Source: Diploscapter coronatus | Lineage: Eukaryota > Nematoda > Chromadorea > Rhabditida > Rhabditidae | Length of the DNA stretch: 64,000 nt | Direction of reading: 5' to 3' | Assembly: GCA_964036155.1 (NCBI GenBank) | Contig: OZ038422.1 | Coordinates: forward strand, 73,431,201 to 73,495,200 | Shown: positions 53,147 to 64,000 of the stretch, in pieces | Numbering within the stretch: position 1 is the first letter of the stretch | How the letters are laid out: each line of letters begins with the position of its first letter | Program-made: the position numbers and the translations under genes | The notes under the pieces: model-generated | Databases searched by the model: none | What the model saw: only the letters and a program-made list of their open reading frames with translations | Told to the model about the DNA's origin: nothing

Positions 53147-55862
53147 TTACCAATGATGATGCCTATGGTGGTGATGATGGTGGAATCCGTGGCTGGAATT
53201 AGGTAAAATAAATAAAGTTAGGTGAATGCAAACATAATTTGGATACCATATGATATCGTAGCACAAAATAGAGTAGGTTAAGTTACAGAAATATCTCTTT
53301 TGTTACTATTTCGCAATATCTCGTGACAAGATAGCTTCAGGTTCTCAAATTGGAAGATATTAGACCATTTGCGCATAATATTGAAATATTAGGTCAAAAT
53401 GACAGCTCGGGTATTCCATAACTTTGGGAGATAATATGCATATGTGAGAGAGTGTTTCTCTACTCTTTCTCTGCCCTATTGTGTGCAATTGGGTGACTTC
53501 CGAATAATCATCAAAGTTGAAAATAAAAAAAAAAAAAACTCACTGGTGGTGATGTCCCTCCTCTATAACAATGACTTCCGGCTGAGCGACGTACGGCTGA
53601 GGAACATAGACGGGCTGAGGCACAACTACTGGTGCAGGTTGGGGAACAGGAATCGGCACGGGCATCGGCGCTACCATCGGCGCTGACATTGGCACTGGCA
53701 TCACGCCTCCACCGATTGCGATGCCTGAAAGCATTGGTTTTATCGCTGAAAATTCAGTGTGTAAGTTAGTTTTGCAAAGTGATTGCTGTGCCAACGGGTA
53801 CACTTGTATTTTTCTATTGTTGCACTATTTCGTGATTTAACTTTGTATGCTTCTTCTCCCGTTCAAGTTCTATCTCTCATCTTCTCTCATTCTGGAGTCC
53901 TTGCTTAGTCCGACGGGAAAAGCATAGTTAATAGCAGATTTTTTCGATTGATAGATCAATAAATTCTTAGGTATTTTCAACTTGTAATTCTTGTTCTTTA
54001 GGATTACCAATAACCGAAAAGCATGAAAGAAAAGCACTAACCACTTCACCACTACCAAATTTCCCCATGCCTCAAACTCTTTCTCTTTTCGCACAATTGC
54101 AGACTTTTTTTTTTATGAAGATCATTCAAATCGTTGAGTTTATGGATGAACTAGTGCTATTAGAATAAAGGTTTTATGGATTTGAAGAAGACACGGTTGC
54201 ATAATGTTTAAATTATTGTTCTCTGTTTTTTTTTTATCTCACCTCCTCCATTCATATGATTGAAGTTGTCGAAGTGAACTTTGTGAATCCTCATATCGCC
54301 CCTCACAGTCATCGCGTGAATGTGCTTCGGCGGCGAATGGTGGTGGAATTTGCATATGTGCGCCCCGTTAACGTGGATCTGAATGAATTAAATCCGTTTT
54401 CGGAAAACAGAAAAGTTGAATATCTTCCAGTGAGAAAGAGCAAGAAGAAATTATTATCTTTCAAAAGGAAATAGCCTGTGTTTTTTTTGCAGAGTTTGAT
54501 TGTTAAGATAGAAAGCAGAAATGTTTGATTTTTTTTAAAAATAAATCAGAAAAATGCTATTTTTTGGAAGAAATAAGCGGATTTTAGGAAAGGGAGCAGA
54601 AAACAAACTTTATTTTTTCAGGGAAGAAAACAGGTTTGCCTTTCTTTTCGCTTACCGAGAAATGACGATGATGATTCTCGATTTTCATGTGGAAATGTTG
54701 CCCGAAGCAGAGGTGATTATGGTGGAAGATCTCGGCGTGCCATCTAAAAATAAACAAATCTGTTTTTTTTCAAATAGCAAACGAAGTTCAAATTTACTTC
54801 TCTTTCAGAAGGAAAAAATCAGTTTTTTTCTGAAGAGAATATGAGGCTCAGCGAGTTTCTTTAAAAGAAGTGAAAGTGTGTTTTTGTTTTCAGATACTAA
54901 GGTCAAAGACAAACCTTCCATGTTTAAGGTGGTTGACGAAAATGCCCTTCGGAGTACCGTATTCCCCCATTCGAACGGCGATGTGCAGGGGGATGCCTTC
55001 ATGAGACGTGAATTCGACGACAAAGCCACTAAATTTAGGTTTTTAGGTAAATTTAGAGTTTTTGCTGATTGTAAATTTTGATTTTTAGCTGATCAAATGG
55101 TGATAGTGACGGGGCTATTTCATATTTTCATCAGGAATATTCGGGAACTATTTCTTAGGTTTATAAATCGGACAGAAGCGACGAAAAATAATCATAAACG
55201 AAATTTTCGAAGTATGTTTTCTTCTGCATTTTTATTACAACGAAAGATTAGTATTGATTTTGAAATTTTTTCCATGAAATTTCACAATCATTCAATTCAG
55301 TCGGCGCTTATCTTTCATAATCGTGATTTCCGAGCATTATGCAATAATCAGTCTGTCATTTGGCAGAAAGCTGGAAAAAGTGGTGAAATGCCAAACCGAA
55401 AAATAATGTTTATAAAATAATCGCTCTAGGAAGCTACTAGGACAATGGCATAAAGTTTTTGATTGAAAAATTGTAGGGTACAAAAGTTCTAATGAAATTT
55501 TAAAGGATAAAGCGAACAATTATCGTGATATAAAAATCATTGGAAAAATCTTACTTTTGAGGACCTGGAAACACTTCTCCGTGGATATCTACATGAGCAT
55601 CGTGGTTGAACCCTTCGTAAATTGGAGTTGTGAAAGGGACCACCTTAATTGGGATAAATAAGTATTGGATAAGTGCCCCATTAACGCATGATAGTTTAGA
55701 AAGGTAGCTGAATTTTTGCACAATTTAAATCAAAACAGTAAGATAAGGTTTGGCAGGAGGAAACTATTATTCCCCCAAACTAATTAGTATCCAAGTATGA
55801 AATTACTTCAAATACTCTTCTATGCTGTTTAAACTCACCGGATTCTCAATGATGTGAACCAT
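53147..55862 (-). CDS. Histidine-rich divergent galectin-domain protein
   Basis: Galectin-fold protein with an added proline/histidine tail. Exons (coding order): 55839-55862, 55555-55643, 54915-55028, 54656-54743, 54243-54378, 53544-53724, 53147-53192; 225 residues, no signal peptide. The galectin domain (about 9-145) shows the typical order of strands, with IPLHIAVR, IFVNH, RWHAEIF, IHVNGAHICKF and a final MRIHKVHF. The sugar-binding signature is only partly kept: His53, Arg57, Asn70, Trp77 and Glu80 remain, but the expected Asn is Ala55 and the last Arg is Phe82. Residues ~150-205 are a Pro/Val/Met-rich linker (PVPMSAPMVAPMPVPIPVPQ); the end is nearly all histidine. About 41 of 225 residues are His. 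Metal binding is plausible but inferred. Other open frames here are antisense shadows. Confidence 0.85.
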
Positions 55863-56749
55863 AGCTTATAGCAACGAAATATATATGATCGATAAAAGAT
55901 TTTCTGAAAAAAAAAGTTATCAGCAAGTTAATGCAGTCTAAAACGATCGTTTTATAGTGGAAAATGGTGCTTCTACACGGACAGTTTGGGGTTAGGAATG
56001 ATAAAACCAAAAATGATGTTATGCTTATAGAAAGACATGACGAAATTCAGGCTTATCGGGAAATTCTAAGCTCATGATTAGACATGGGCACGCAAAAACG
56101 GTTGTCATATTGCGCAACGTTATCTTTAGATCAAACGATGTGAGCATAGCTCTTGAACTTATCAAACCGAGCAAATATGATGGAGTCAAAGATTTTTTTC
56201 TTTACTCATCTCAATTTCAAAGACTATTTTTTATTTAAACAGCTTGATCGAAATTTTCAGCCGGCAATGATATGCATGAATGCGGTCTAGCACTCATCAA
56301 AAAGGCGGAAGGTGACATTTTTCGATGATAAAAGTCGTGATTCATACAGAATTTACGAAACATTTATACAGCAATGTAAGTTAGTCATAATTATTCATTA
56401 TCTTTAGATAATTATAGAATGTATCAACGTTTTGAAAATCTTTCTTCTTTTTGAGGGCTCGTTAATGCCATTTTCACTTGGATTTGCGAAGTTTTTTTGG
56501 ACATGATGTATGTTTTAGGTTCTGAATATTGTATATAACTAAGAAGTTACTATTTTTGGTGCTACTCAACTATATCAACGTAAAATACAAGATGTAGAAG
56601 TCTGCTAACTTTTGGCACACTCTGAACATTAAAAGTCAATTATCAAATACTAGAAATGGTTTATTATTGTTTATTTCGATGAAAGATAGATGTAAGTAAA
56701 GCATATTTGAGGTTATGATACAATATTTGTAATATATGTAGCTTTCGAA
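55863..56749. other. Intergenic spacer
   Basis: Between the galectin start and the ShKT gene's 3' end on the same strand. No coding exon or RNA gene recognised. Confidence 0.4.
56660..56665 (-). terminator. Poly(A) signal of the ShKT-domain gene
   Basis: AATAAA on the minus strand, 85 bases beyond the stop codon. Confidence 0.5.
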
Positions 56750-58656
56750 TCAGCATAGCCCGCAGAGATGTCCGCAATACTGTCTCCTGGTGTCTAGAGG
56801 GTAGAACGTATTCTAAATCGCATTAAAATCATGAAAAACGACATTTAGAATCATATCTGCCCATGGATATCGAAAAATCGCACCTGTGCCTCTATTATAG
56901 CCCTAATGTTCGACCCTTTTACCCATCTTAAATACGAAAATGCATAGATAAATTCTCCGTACCTATACCATTACCAAATTACAAATTTTCGTTCTCTTCA
57001 CCTTTAACTATGAGCAGGTGTAAATTTCTCGTATCTGTTAGACTTTTTCCCATAGCTGAGGGAAAGTTTTGCACTTGTTACATACCTGTGGGCAGCTCCG
57101 ATCAGGGATTAAAAGTTTGGACCAGGGCCTGGCTTTTCAGGTCCAGATCGGCCATTTGAGCCAAACTTTAATCCCTGGCCCCGATATAAATTAACTTACC
57201 GTGCAGAATCCATTTTTGGCCCACTCCGGGCATCTAAAAATCGATATTCGAAAAAAAACAATTGCAAAGTTAGTGATATTTGATGCTAAATCGTTGATAA
57301 AATCTGCTTAACATGCGAGATTTTCTTATCAAAAAATATGGCATTGGTGTATTATCAGATAAGCTCAATTTCCGTAGAACAAACGTAAACTTTGAGGCTG
57401 AACTCCGTCTTTTGACAGAAAGAAAGCATTAGAAGTCATGTGAAAGCAAGTGGAACTGTCATATTTTGCCATATAAATAATTTAAGAATAGGATTTAGCC
57501 ATCTTACAATATCGCTAGGTTGTTAAATTTCAATATTTCAATTATACTTAAGAAGTGGTTCAACACAAAAATGAGAAAACTTTCGAAGAGGGAGGGTATA
57601 TCCTTAAAGGTTTTTTTTCATGAAGTTGTTAGATAAGGTGATCTTCACCTAGGATCTGATCTAGAGTTTTCAAAAACCTACGATGGATTGTCCTGTCCAG
57701 GGCAAGGGGGGGCTTGAGTCGGCGGTGGTGCGTTGGTCGACCCTCCTGCACCACCACAGAAGCCACAGGTCGCCTTCAATGTTACGATCAGAACATTCTA
57801 TAGACTATTCTTTGCGGTTTCTACCTGACAAAACTGGTGCATGATGCCGGAATAGGCAGGATCGTTGCATTTCGCTGCTAACGACGCGCAGTTGGTGCCC
57901 GGATCGTCAGCACATTGAACGGCGGCTAAATTTGTACTTTTAAAGATGGTATTATGAGCAGAAATCCGCGCCTAGTCGATTTTCTATCAAGCCTAATAGT
58001 GTGCGATTATTTGCGTTCTTTTCTTTATGCTTCAGTGTATGACGAGGGATCACAGAATTTAACCGACTTCAGCGCAAAATTTCGATTTTCAGAAATTATT
58101 TACTTGATCCGGGCGCAGCCGTAGTTGCGCCTGCCGCAGTCGTTGCGCCCGCTCCCGTGGTTGCTGCTCCCGTATTTTGGGCGGTTGATGGTGGCGCTGT
58201 CCCTGCCGTTGAGGATTCCGAGCTAACTCCGTTTATGAGAATCGCTAAAATGATATATTTTTTTTTAAAAATATTGCTCTTCCAATAAGTTCTTTGAATT
58301 CTAGAAATTAACATACATTAAATTAGCATGCATTTAGTTAAAACCTTCTGATCATGGATAATGAAGATAGCATGAAAGTTAAAGAATATTGATTTTTAAA
58401 AATTAAAAGAAATTATAATAATTCAATAAAGTCAATTCGTAAATAGCGAGATACGAGATCCTTTTTTAGTAATTGAAGAGATGAAGTGTTCTACAGTTTA
58501 CGCAAAAGAATGCGAGTTAAGGTGATAGTATGGGAAAAGGTAGATCTCGTTATTTAGGGTCTCGTCATCTCGTCAAATACGAGTTGCCTTCAATAAGCTG
58601 TTCAAACCTGCCACAATAGTCGCGACGATCGCTAGAAAGAGCCTACGAGGTATCAT
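56750..58656 (-). CDS. Secreted protein with two ShKT domains and a mucin-like linker
   Basis: Extracellular nematode protein with ShKT (six-cysteine) domains, a fold common in nematode secreted and cuticle-associated proteins and not by itself evidence of toxicity. Exons (coding order): 58608-58656, 58104-58244, 57825-57925, 57682-57773, 57200-57233, 57086-57095 (predicted microexon), 56750-56793; 156 residues in this model. Parts: signal peptide (about 1-25); a Thr/Ala/Gly-rich linker with GATTAAGATTAAPG, probably O-glycosylated; ShKT domain 1 ending ATCGFCGG; a Pro-rich spacer; ShKT domain 2 from CPEWAKNGFCT to YCGHLCGLC at the stop. Domain 2 has a short 3rd-4th cysteine spacing (10 residues versus 12 in domain 1). 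The link between its last exons is uncertain; without the 10-nt microexon the frame fails. The call is firm up to domain 1. Confidence 0.75.
57098..57185. repeat. Foldback element in a ShKT-gene intron
   Basis: Imperfect palindrome with arms 57098-57120 and 57161-57185. The core AGGGATTAAA(A)GTTTGG is repeated in inverse, with the flanking CCGATC / GGGGCC partly paired. Together with about 16 more bases it makes up the whole predicted intron 57096-57199. Confidence 0.75.
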
Positions 58657-60376
58657 TGTAGTTTTCCTGAAATTAAATTCAAATTGAAAGGGCTCAAATA
58701 ATAGCGTGGAAAATGTACAAATTATGCAATACCTGCTCAAATCGACCTAGTTGAAAATCGTTATCACCGCTGGATTATCACTTTTCAACAATTCTCTCAT
58801 TTGATACGTAAAGATGTAAGCGCTTTGGAAGGCGGTGAAGCTTAGCGTCTTTTTCTTATCCGTCTCTTTAACTTATAGTTGTTAATTATGCTCTGTAATC
58901 GACTGAGCATCATACCTCTTAACTCTATCAAGCGCCTGAGTCGTGATAACATGGAAATCGTGTAGGCTTAATCCTGTGCATGTTTCGTACTTCGAATCAC
59001 GATTGTTCGAAACGACACTAAACAAAGAAACGTTAACAATGAACTGTTTTGCGCCTTAACAAGATAAAAATCTTTTCGTGTCCATATTTTTCACACTATT
59101 CCTGACAATGTAGAATAAATAGTACGGAAAAATGGAGACCGTGAACATTTTTCCCGCATTTAGGGCAGATAACACAATGAACAAGGAACTGACATAAATT
59201 ATCGCTTTGTTAATAACTCCGAATTGGAAATTATTTTCACGTGATTTAGCGTCTAGACTCGCCTAGAATATTCGAGAGTCGCACGAAGGCGCAGAATTTT
59301 GTGTAGGTGGACTTCTTTTGTTCCATTCAATTCCTCAAACCTTGATAAGACTGTTCGAAGAGTTCAATTGTTACTTGTCTATTTAAAAAACGTCTAAGTT
59401 TGCAAAAACTGCTTTATAAAATACCTTTTGAGAGGTGGGAAATTTTCGTTCCAGACCTCAGAACTTGCATTGTTTTATTTCCCAGATTCTTAGGACTGAA
59501 AGAAAATAGAGGAGCAGAATGAGATCCTTGAAAAAAACCAGGTTTATTTACAAAATGATTCGATAGGTTCGAGTCTACTGCGAAAGTTGAGTTATTGAAC
59601 GGTTAGTCGAGTATTTCCGAACATTTTGAGTATTTTCAACTCCACCCTCAAATTATACAAATATTTTTTTCTGCAGAAAAATTAAATTTAGACTCAAAGT
59701 ACCTCTTTTGATCTCATTTTTAAAAAATCTTTTAGTATAAAATACAAAATACATATTTTTAATAGTCTTTGATTGTTAGAAGTTCGATCGTGTCGAAATG
59801 CAAACCCTTACATCATTTGATACGCTCCACACACATTTTATTGGGCATAAATGTTTGCCTAACTTTTGGTACAGCAAAAACGAGACGACGATGAAAAATA
59901 GTGTGAAACGGTTTATTTTTGCTGAAAAATTAAACAAATACCGAGTGAAAATACGGTATAAAAATATAGTACAATTTCAGACCTGGATTTCTCAGTGAAG
60001 AAAAGTGAAATTCGCCTACAATTTTACGAGGCTAAACATTTCAGGTTAGAGAGAAAAATTCGAAAATGTGTTGGCATTATTGCACGTACCCATTGCCAAG
60101 TGATTGAGTATTTTGAGTATAAAGGTAAAATTTCAATAATCACAACATATAACAATTACTATGTGTAGGAATCTTAGAGCATGTTCATACTTTGCTTGCT
60201 ATACCGCGAACACCGAGAGAGATAGTATTTTTCGTGAAGAGAGCGCAGAGAATCGCTTCCGTTTGTGTTCTCTCCACGAATAACGTTATTTCACGATGTT
60301 CACGCTAAAACGAGAGAAGTATGAGCCTGCCTTTAATAATAGTTTAAACTATTGTCGATTTTTTTTTAAAATTTGT
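58657..60376. other. Intergenic spacer upstream of the ShKT gene
   Basis: No coding exon recognised. A GGTTCGAGTCT string near 59566 resembles a pol III B box but has no A box or cloverleaf around it. Confidence 0.4.
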
Positions 60377-61690
60377 TTACAGAACAAGAAGGGCCAATGT
60401 GCTAACAGCAGCCATAAATCCTGAGGCCTTGGCGACAGAGTTGTAGTAGGGCTGATTGTATTGTCGGTTGTTGTATCTGAAATTTAGGAGTTGATTAGTC
60501 GAGTGATAGGTGCTTGGTATGGAATTTTTGCAAAAAATGTCTCGAGATTGAATATGAACAAATGAACTTTTGTAATGATTTTTTGTAGAGAAAAATAACA
60601 AAAACTGTAAGTGAATGTTCGAAAGGTAAGCCATTTTGCTTTCCAAAAATATCTCTAATTGTTAATAATGATTACACATTCGAGAATGATTTAAGTAATA
60701 CCTTACACTAAACAAATAATTTTATATCAAACATTGTCGTACCCAGGAGTGGTCGTTCCATATTGGCCATAGGTACCGCTGGCTTGAGGGTTGTACTGTT
60801 GGTTGGTGCTGTAACCAGTTTGACCATATCCAGTTTGGCCGTACCCAGACCCAGAGTTATAGCCTTGGTTATACCCAGTGCTAAAACATAAACGTTCTAC
60901 TTGATATCCTAGCCCTAATAAGCAAAGTGATGTTAATTCATATTTTTATTTTGTCTTAGCTTCAATGTTTTTCAATTAACTAAAAACTGATATAATGAAT
61001 TTTGCCGACTATAACTTGTATTATTTATTATCTATTTGCAACTAGTATTATATCAGTTTAAAGATCCAATTTGATAGTTTCTCTGGCCAATTTTGCCTAT
61101 TAGCGCTCTAAAAACGAGTCGATATAGAAAGATCTATTTTTCATGCAATTTCTGAATTAATTAACGCGCAGCTTACATCACAAGTTATATTTAAATCAAA
61201 ATAAATAAACTTAAGAAGCCAAAAAGCGTGACCTGTATTGAGAGAACCTCAAAGGTGCGGGCGCTCCTGCTTGAGAAAGGGCGGGTTGGCCGGGGTTCTG
61301 AAATGTTCAATTTGAAATATTTTAGTATGTGTTTCAAATATTTCCTAGATGCATATGCTATTTGTTAATATAAGTCGACAAATTCTAACTTTCGTAAATA
61401 TATTATTCCAAAGATTTCTGAGATTTAATTGAAAAAACTTCCACATATTATTGCTAAGATTTCGTTGATGCAATTTAAAAATTTGAATATTCGAACTATT
61501 TTGATACATTTTATAGATGCGAAATTATTTTTCAACATTTTCTAACTGAATGGATTTTTTTTAATTTAATATATCACCTGCCGCAACGCTTATATTTAAA
61601 AATGTGAAACCTTACAGCTCCAAAGCTTCCCTGTCCCATAACGCAGGCTACGATCGTGAAAGCAATCGTGAGGGCGATGAATTTGTGCAT
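60377..61690 (-). CDS. Small secreted Gly/Tyr/Gln/Asn-rich protein, possibly GPI-anchored
   Basis: Exons (coding order): 61616-61690, 61233-61297, 60743-60880, 60377-60476; 125 residues. Residues 1-20 form a clear signal peptide (MHKFIALTIAFTIVACVMG). A Pro/Ala/Gln-rich stretch follows, then a low-complexity region of GYGQTGYGQTGYSTNQQYN type in exon 3 and YNNRQYNQPYYN in exon 4. The last ~17 residues are hydrophobic (ASGFMAAVSTLALLVL), which fits a GPI-attachment signal after the small residues near SVAKAS, or a short membrane anchor. The exon 3 donor was set at GG|GTACGA because the later GT breaks the frame. No named domain. Such proteins occur in nematode surface, cuticle or pharyngeal coats, but the function here is unknown. 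Confidence 0.7.
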
Positions 61691-64000
61691 TTTCTGAAAT
61701 AAAAGAATCTTCAAGAATATTCTATAACATTGAAAAAATCGCATTTTTACGAGTAACCTAAAAATGTTTAATAACCTAACATCATTACATACGAAATAGC
61801 ACGAGAAAGCAATCTCTACTCTGCCAAACTTGCCTTACCTTTATCCATATTCTACCCTTTTTATTAGACTAAATTATTTCACATGCTACGATGCTTCAAT
61901 ATTTGAAAATGATATATTTTTAAAGAAGACTACAATGAAAAAGTAATAATAACATTTCAAGGTGGTCGAAAATATGTATATTGTTGGTCCACTATTTGGG
62001 AGAGGCCGAAGAAGAAACATAATGAAATACATGGAAACATGAGCTTTTTCGGTTGCGCGGGTATCGTGCAGGTAAATAAGAAAATATAGATAATTTATAA
62101 GAGGCGAAGAGATTCGGACCATAATAAGAGAGTACGGGAATTCGAGAGGCCAAGAAAGTTGGAGAGCCACGAAATTTCGGATTAAAAATCGAACATTGGA
62201 AAGAAATGTTCAAAAAGACGAACGGCAAACGTAGAATAATGAAGAGAAGGAAAATAGCATAACGAGAGTTTATAATCATTTTATCTATGGACAAAATTTT
62301 GATTTATTAAGGCGGAATAGTTCAAAATACACAGGTTTACTAATCTACGGTAGCCTTTTATAGGCTTAGTTTAGGAGTTTGTAAGATAAATATGAACTTT
62401 CAATGAATAATAAACAAAAGTTTACTTAAAATATCACCAATCTTATCTATTTCGCTCAAAACTAAATAATTGGGATTATATATCTATCTTTTATACGAGT
62501 GAAAGTTAGCCAATTTATGAGTAATACCCAGAAGTTTACCGAAACCTACAGTAACTTCTATCTATGTTCAGGTAAAAAACTGAGGGAAAATAGAAGGTGA
62601 GCAAAATCGCGCAGACAAGCGCGCACGTCTTTGCGCACTTCTCTTGTGAAAGTCGAAATGAGTTGGGTAAAGAGAAAGAAATAGGTAAGTTGAGGGAGAA
62701 ATCTCCGCAGGTAAAAGTTAGTGTGGCAAAGTAAACAAAGAAATAGTTAGTGATCCTGCGAAAATAATGAGAGACACAAAGATACAATAGAGTTTGGTCT
62801 TTAGATCCGTGGTTTTCTCTATTTTTACAGAAGTTGCCCTCTATTTTTCGAATATCTAATTCTTTTTCTCTCATTTCTATGCATTATCTAATTTTCATCT
62901 GTATTTTTCTCTACTTTACCCAAGATATCTTATTTTCATATTTCTCCTCTTTCCCTCTGATTTTGAAACACTCCCTACTGTTCTTACTTTCAGCTATGTT
63001 TACCGTTGGCAACTCGCGCGCAGATTTAGAAAGAGGCAAAATCGGCTGAAATACGCCACAAATATCAGAAACGAATTTTCGCGCAGAAGTTTATCAGTAA
63101 ATTGGCACGAAAAACTACACGCATTTAGATTTTAGGTAAATATGATTTATTTCGGGAAGTATTTTTAGATTTAGATTGTGAATGAATGAAAGACCGCTAA
63201 AATTAATATACAAATTTTAAATCAAATAATATCCAACGTTTAAAAGAAGGTTTTACCTTTCAAGTAGATATTGTTCGATGCAAGAACTTAATATAAATTC
63301 TGGAGCTAAAATAAATTCCAAGATTTGAAACTTGTGATAAAAATTAGCAAAGATTTCAAAATGTCTAATTTTCGATGATTAATAGGAAAAGAAGTTTGCG
63401 CAAATACCCACCAGAGTCCAGGTAGCACAAACAGTCTAAGTGGAAAAATACAAAAAGCGCATTCGACGCTTACGCCAGAGATGAAATGATTACTCATCAG
63501 AAAGGGAAGGGAACTGTATTTCTTCTGGGAAAATAGTAACGCTTTTCATAGCATGCAAGCGTACGAATAAGAGGAAATATACAATTTTTGCTATGCGAAA
63601 GAATTTGTATAGAATGTAGCCAATTGAGTTTCTGAAGGGAAGGTTTAAAGATGATTTGACTAAAACCAAGTGATATTTCGAAACTTATAATTTAACCTGA
63701 ATAAAATTATTTGGAGATTAAAGTTCTTTGGCTAGGCACTATTGATGTCGTTAAAATTCCAAAATTTGCTTGAATCTTAAATCAAATATTTGATTTGTCA
63801 TCAAATAATGAATTTCGTGTTCTATTTTTCTGCTGAAATCAAGGAAATCGTGTTTTTCTTGTCGAGTGCTTACCCTTGATCTCGATATTTGATGACTACT
63901 TATGATTACTTGTTTCCTTCGGATTACAAGCTTTTTTCCTCTAGACTCTAGCCTATCCTTAATCATTAGAAGTGTCAGAGACGTAGGGCAAATTGTTAGT
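61691..64000. other. Intergenic region at the right edge
   Basis: Upstream of the Gly/Tyr-rich gene. I see no gene, RNA gene or repeat of note; the short open frames lack splice partners and domain signatures. Confidence 0.4.

Noticed and set aside
54256..54474. Plus-strand open frame of 72 codons
   Set aside because: It is the antisense of the galectin exon 54243-54378; the minus-strand frame matches the galectin domain and splices correctly.
57678..57680. TAG as the end of the ShKT gene after one domain
   Set aside because: A donor (TC|GTAGGT) just before it joins in frame to a clear second ShKT half-domain at 57200-57233, so the TAG lies in the intron.
59566..59576. Pol III B box (GGTTCGAGTCT)
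   Set aside because: No A box upstream at the right distance and no cloverleaf; chance match.
1..64000. CRISPR arrays, bacterial operons, Shine-Dalgarno sites
   Set aside because: The window is clearly spliced eukaryotic DNA; no regularly spaced direct repeats were seen.

Overview
This is eukaryotic nuclear DNA, almost certainly from a free-living rhabditid-type nematode. The evidence is: many short introns (about 45-60 nt) with TTTTCAG-type acceptors; acceptor-like sites just upstream of several start codons, as expected for spliced-leader trans-splicing; AT-rich spacers; and nematode families (SRE chemoreceptor, gustatory-receptor-like receptor, ShKT-domain secreted protein, galectin). I cannot name the species. 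All gene models were built by eye from splice sites, reading-frame continuity and family motifs.

Layout, left to right. 1-4395: no gene, then a good TATA promoter. 5052-7530 (+): HAD-type phosphoglycolate/pyridoxal phosphatase, 8 exons. 9231-11047 (-): two-Ig single-pass membrane protein, zig/basigin-like, 7 exons. 11048-20652: 9.6 kb without a recognisable gene. 20653-22534 (+): SRE chemoreceptor, 9 exons, carrying a tRNA-derived SINE in one intron. 24012-26831 (+): Spinster transporter, 12 exons. It is tail-to-tail with 27064-28907 (-), a gustatory-receptor-like 7TM protein of 9 exons. 31526-36797 (-): Headcase/HECA homologue, 17 exons. 39469-47796 (+): IST1 ESCRT-III-like protein, 13 exons, with one 4.2 kb intron. 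48746-52305 (+): RanGAP, 12 exons. 53147-55862 (-): histidine-rich divergent galectin, 7 exons. 56750-58656 (-): secreted protein with two ShKT domains. 60377-61690 (-): small secreted Gly/Tyr/Gln-rich protein with a hydrophobic C-terminus. 61691-64000: no gene seen.

The genes do not form one pathway. They mix housekeeping genes (phosphatase, Spinster, IST1, RanGAP, Headcase) with sensory and secreted genes. IST1 and RanGAP lie head-to-tail about 950 bp apart and might be co-transcribed. Spinster and the receptor converge, with poly(A) signals about 20 bp apart, so their 3' ends probably overlap.

The most unusual signal is a set of short palindromic (foldback) elements tied to introns. One covers a whole intron of the gustatory-type receptor and appears to supply its splice donor. 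A second fills nearly all of an intron in the ShKT gene and abuts a predicted 10-nt microexon. A third sits inside a Headcase intron. Other points are a SINE with a perfect 17-bp target-site duplication, three GC-AG introns, and a galectin that has lost key sugar-binding residues while gaining about 40 histidines.
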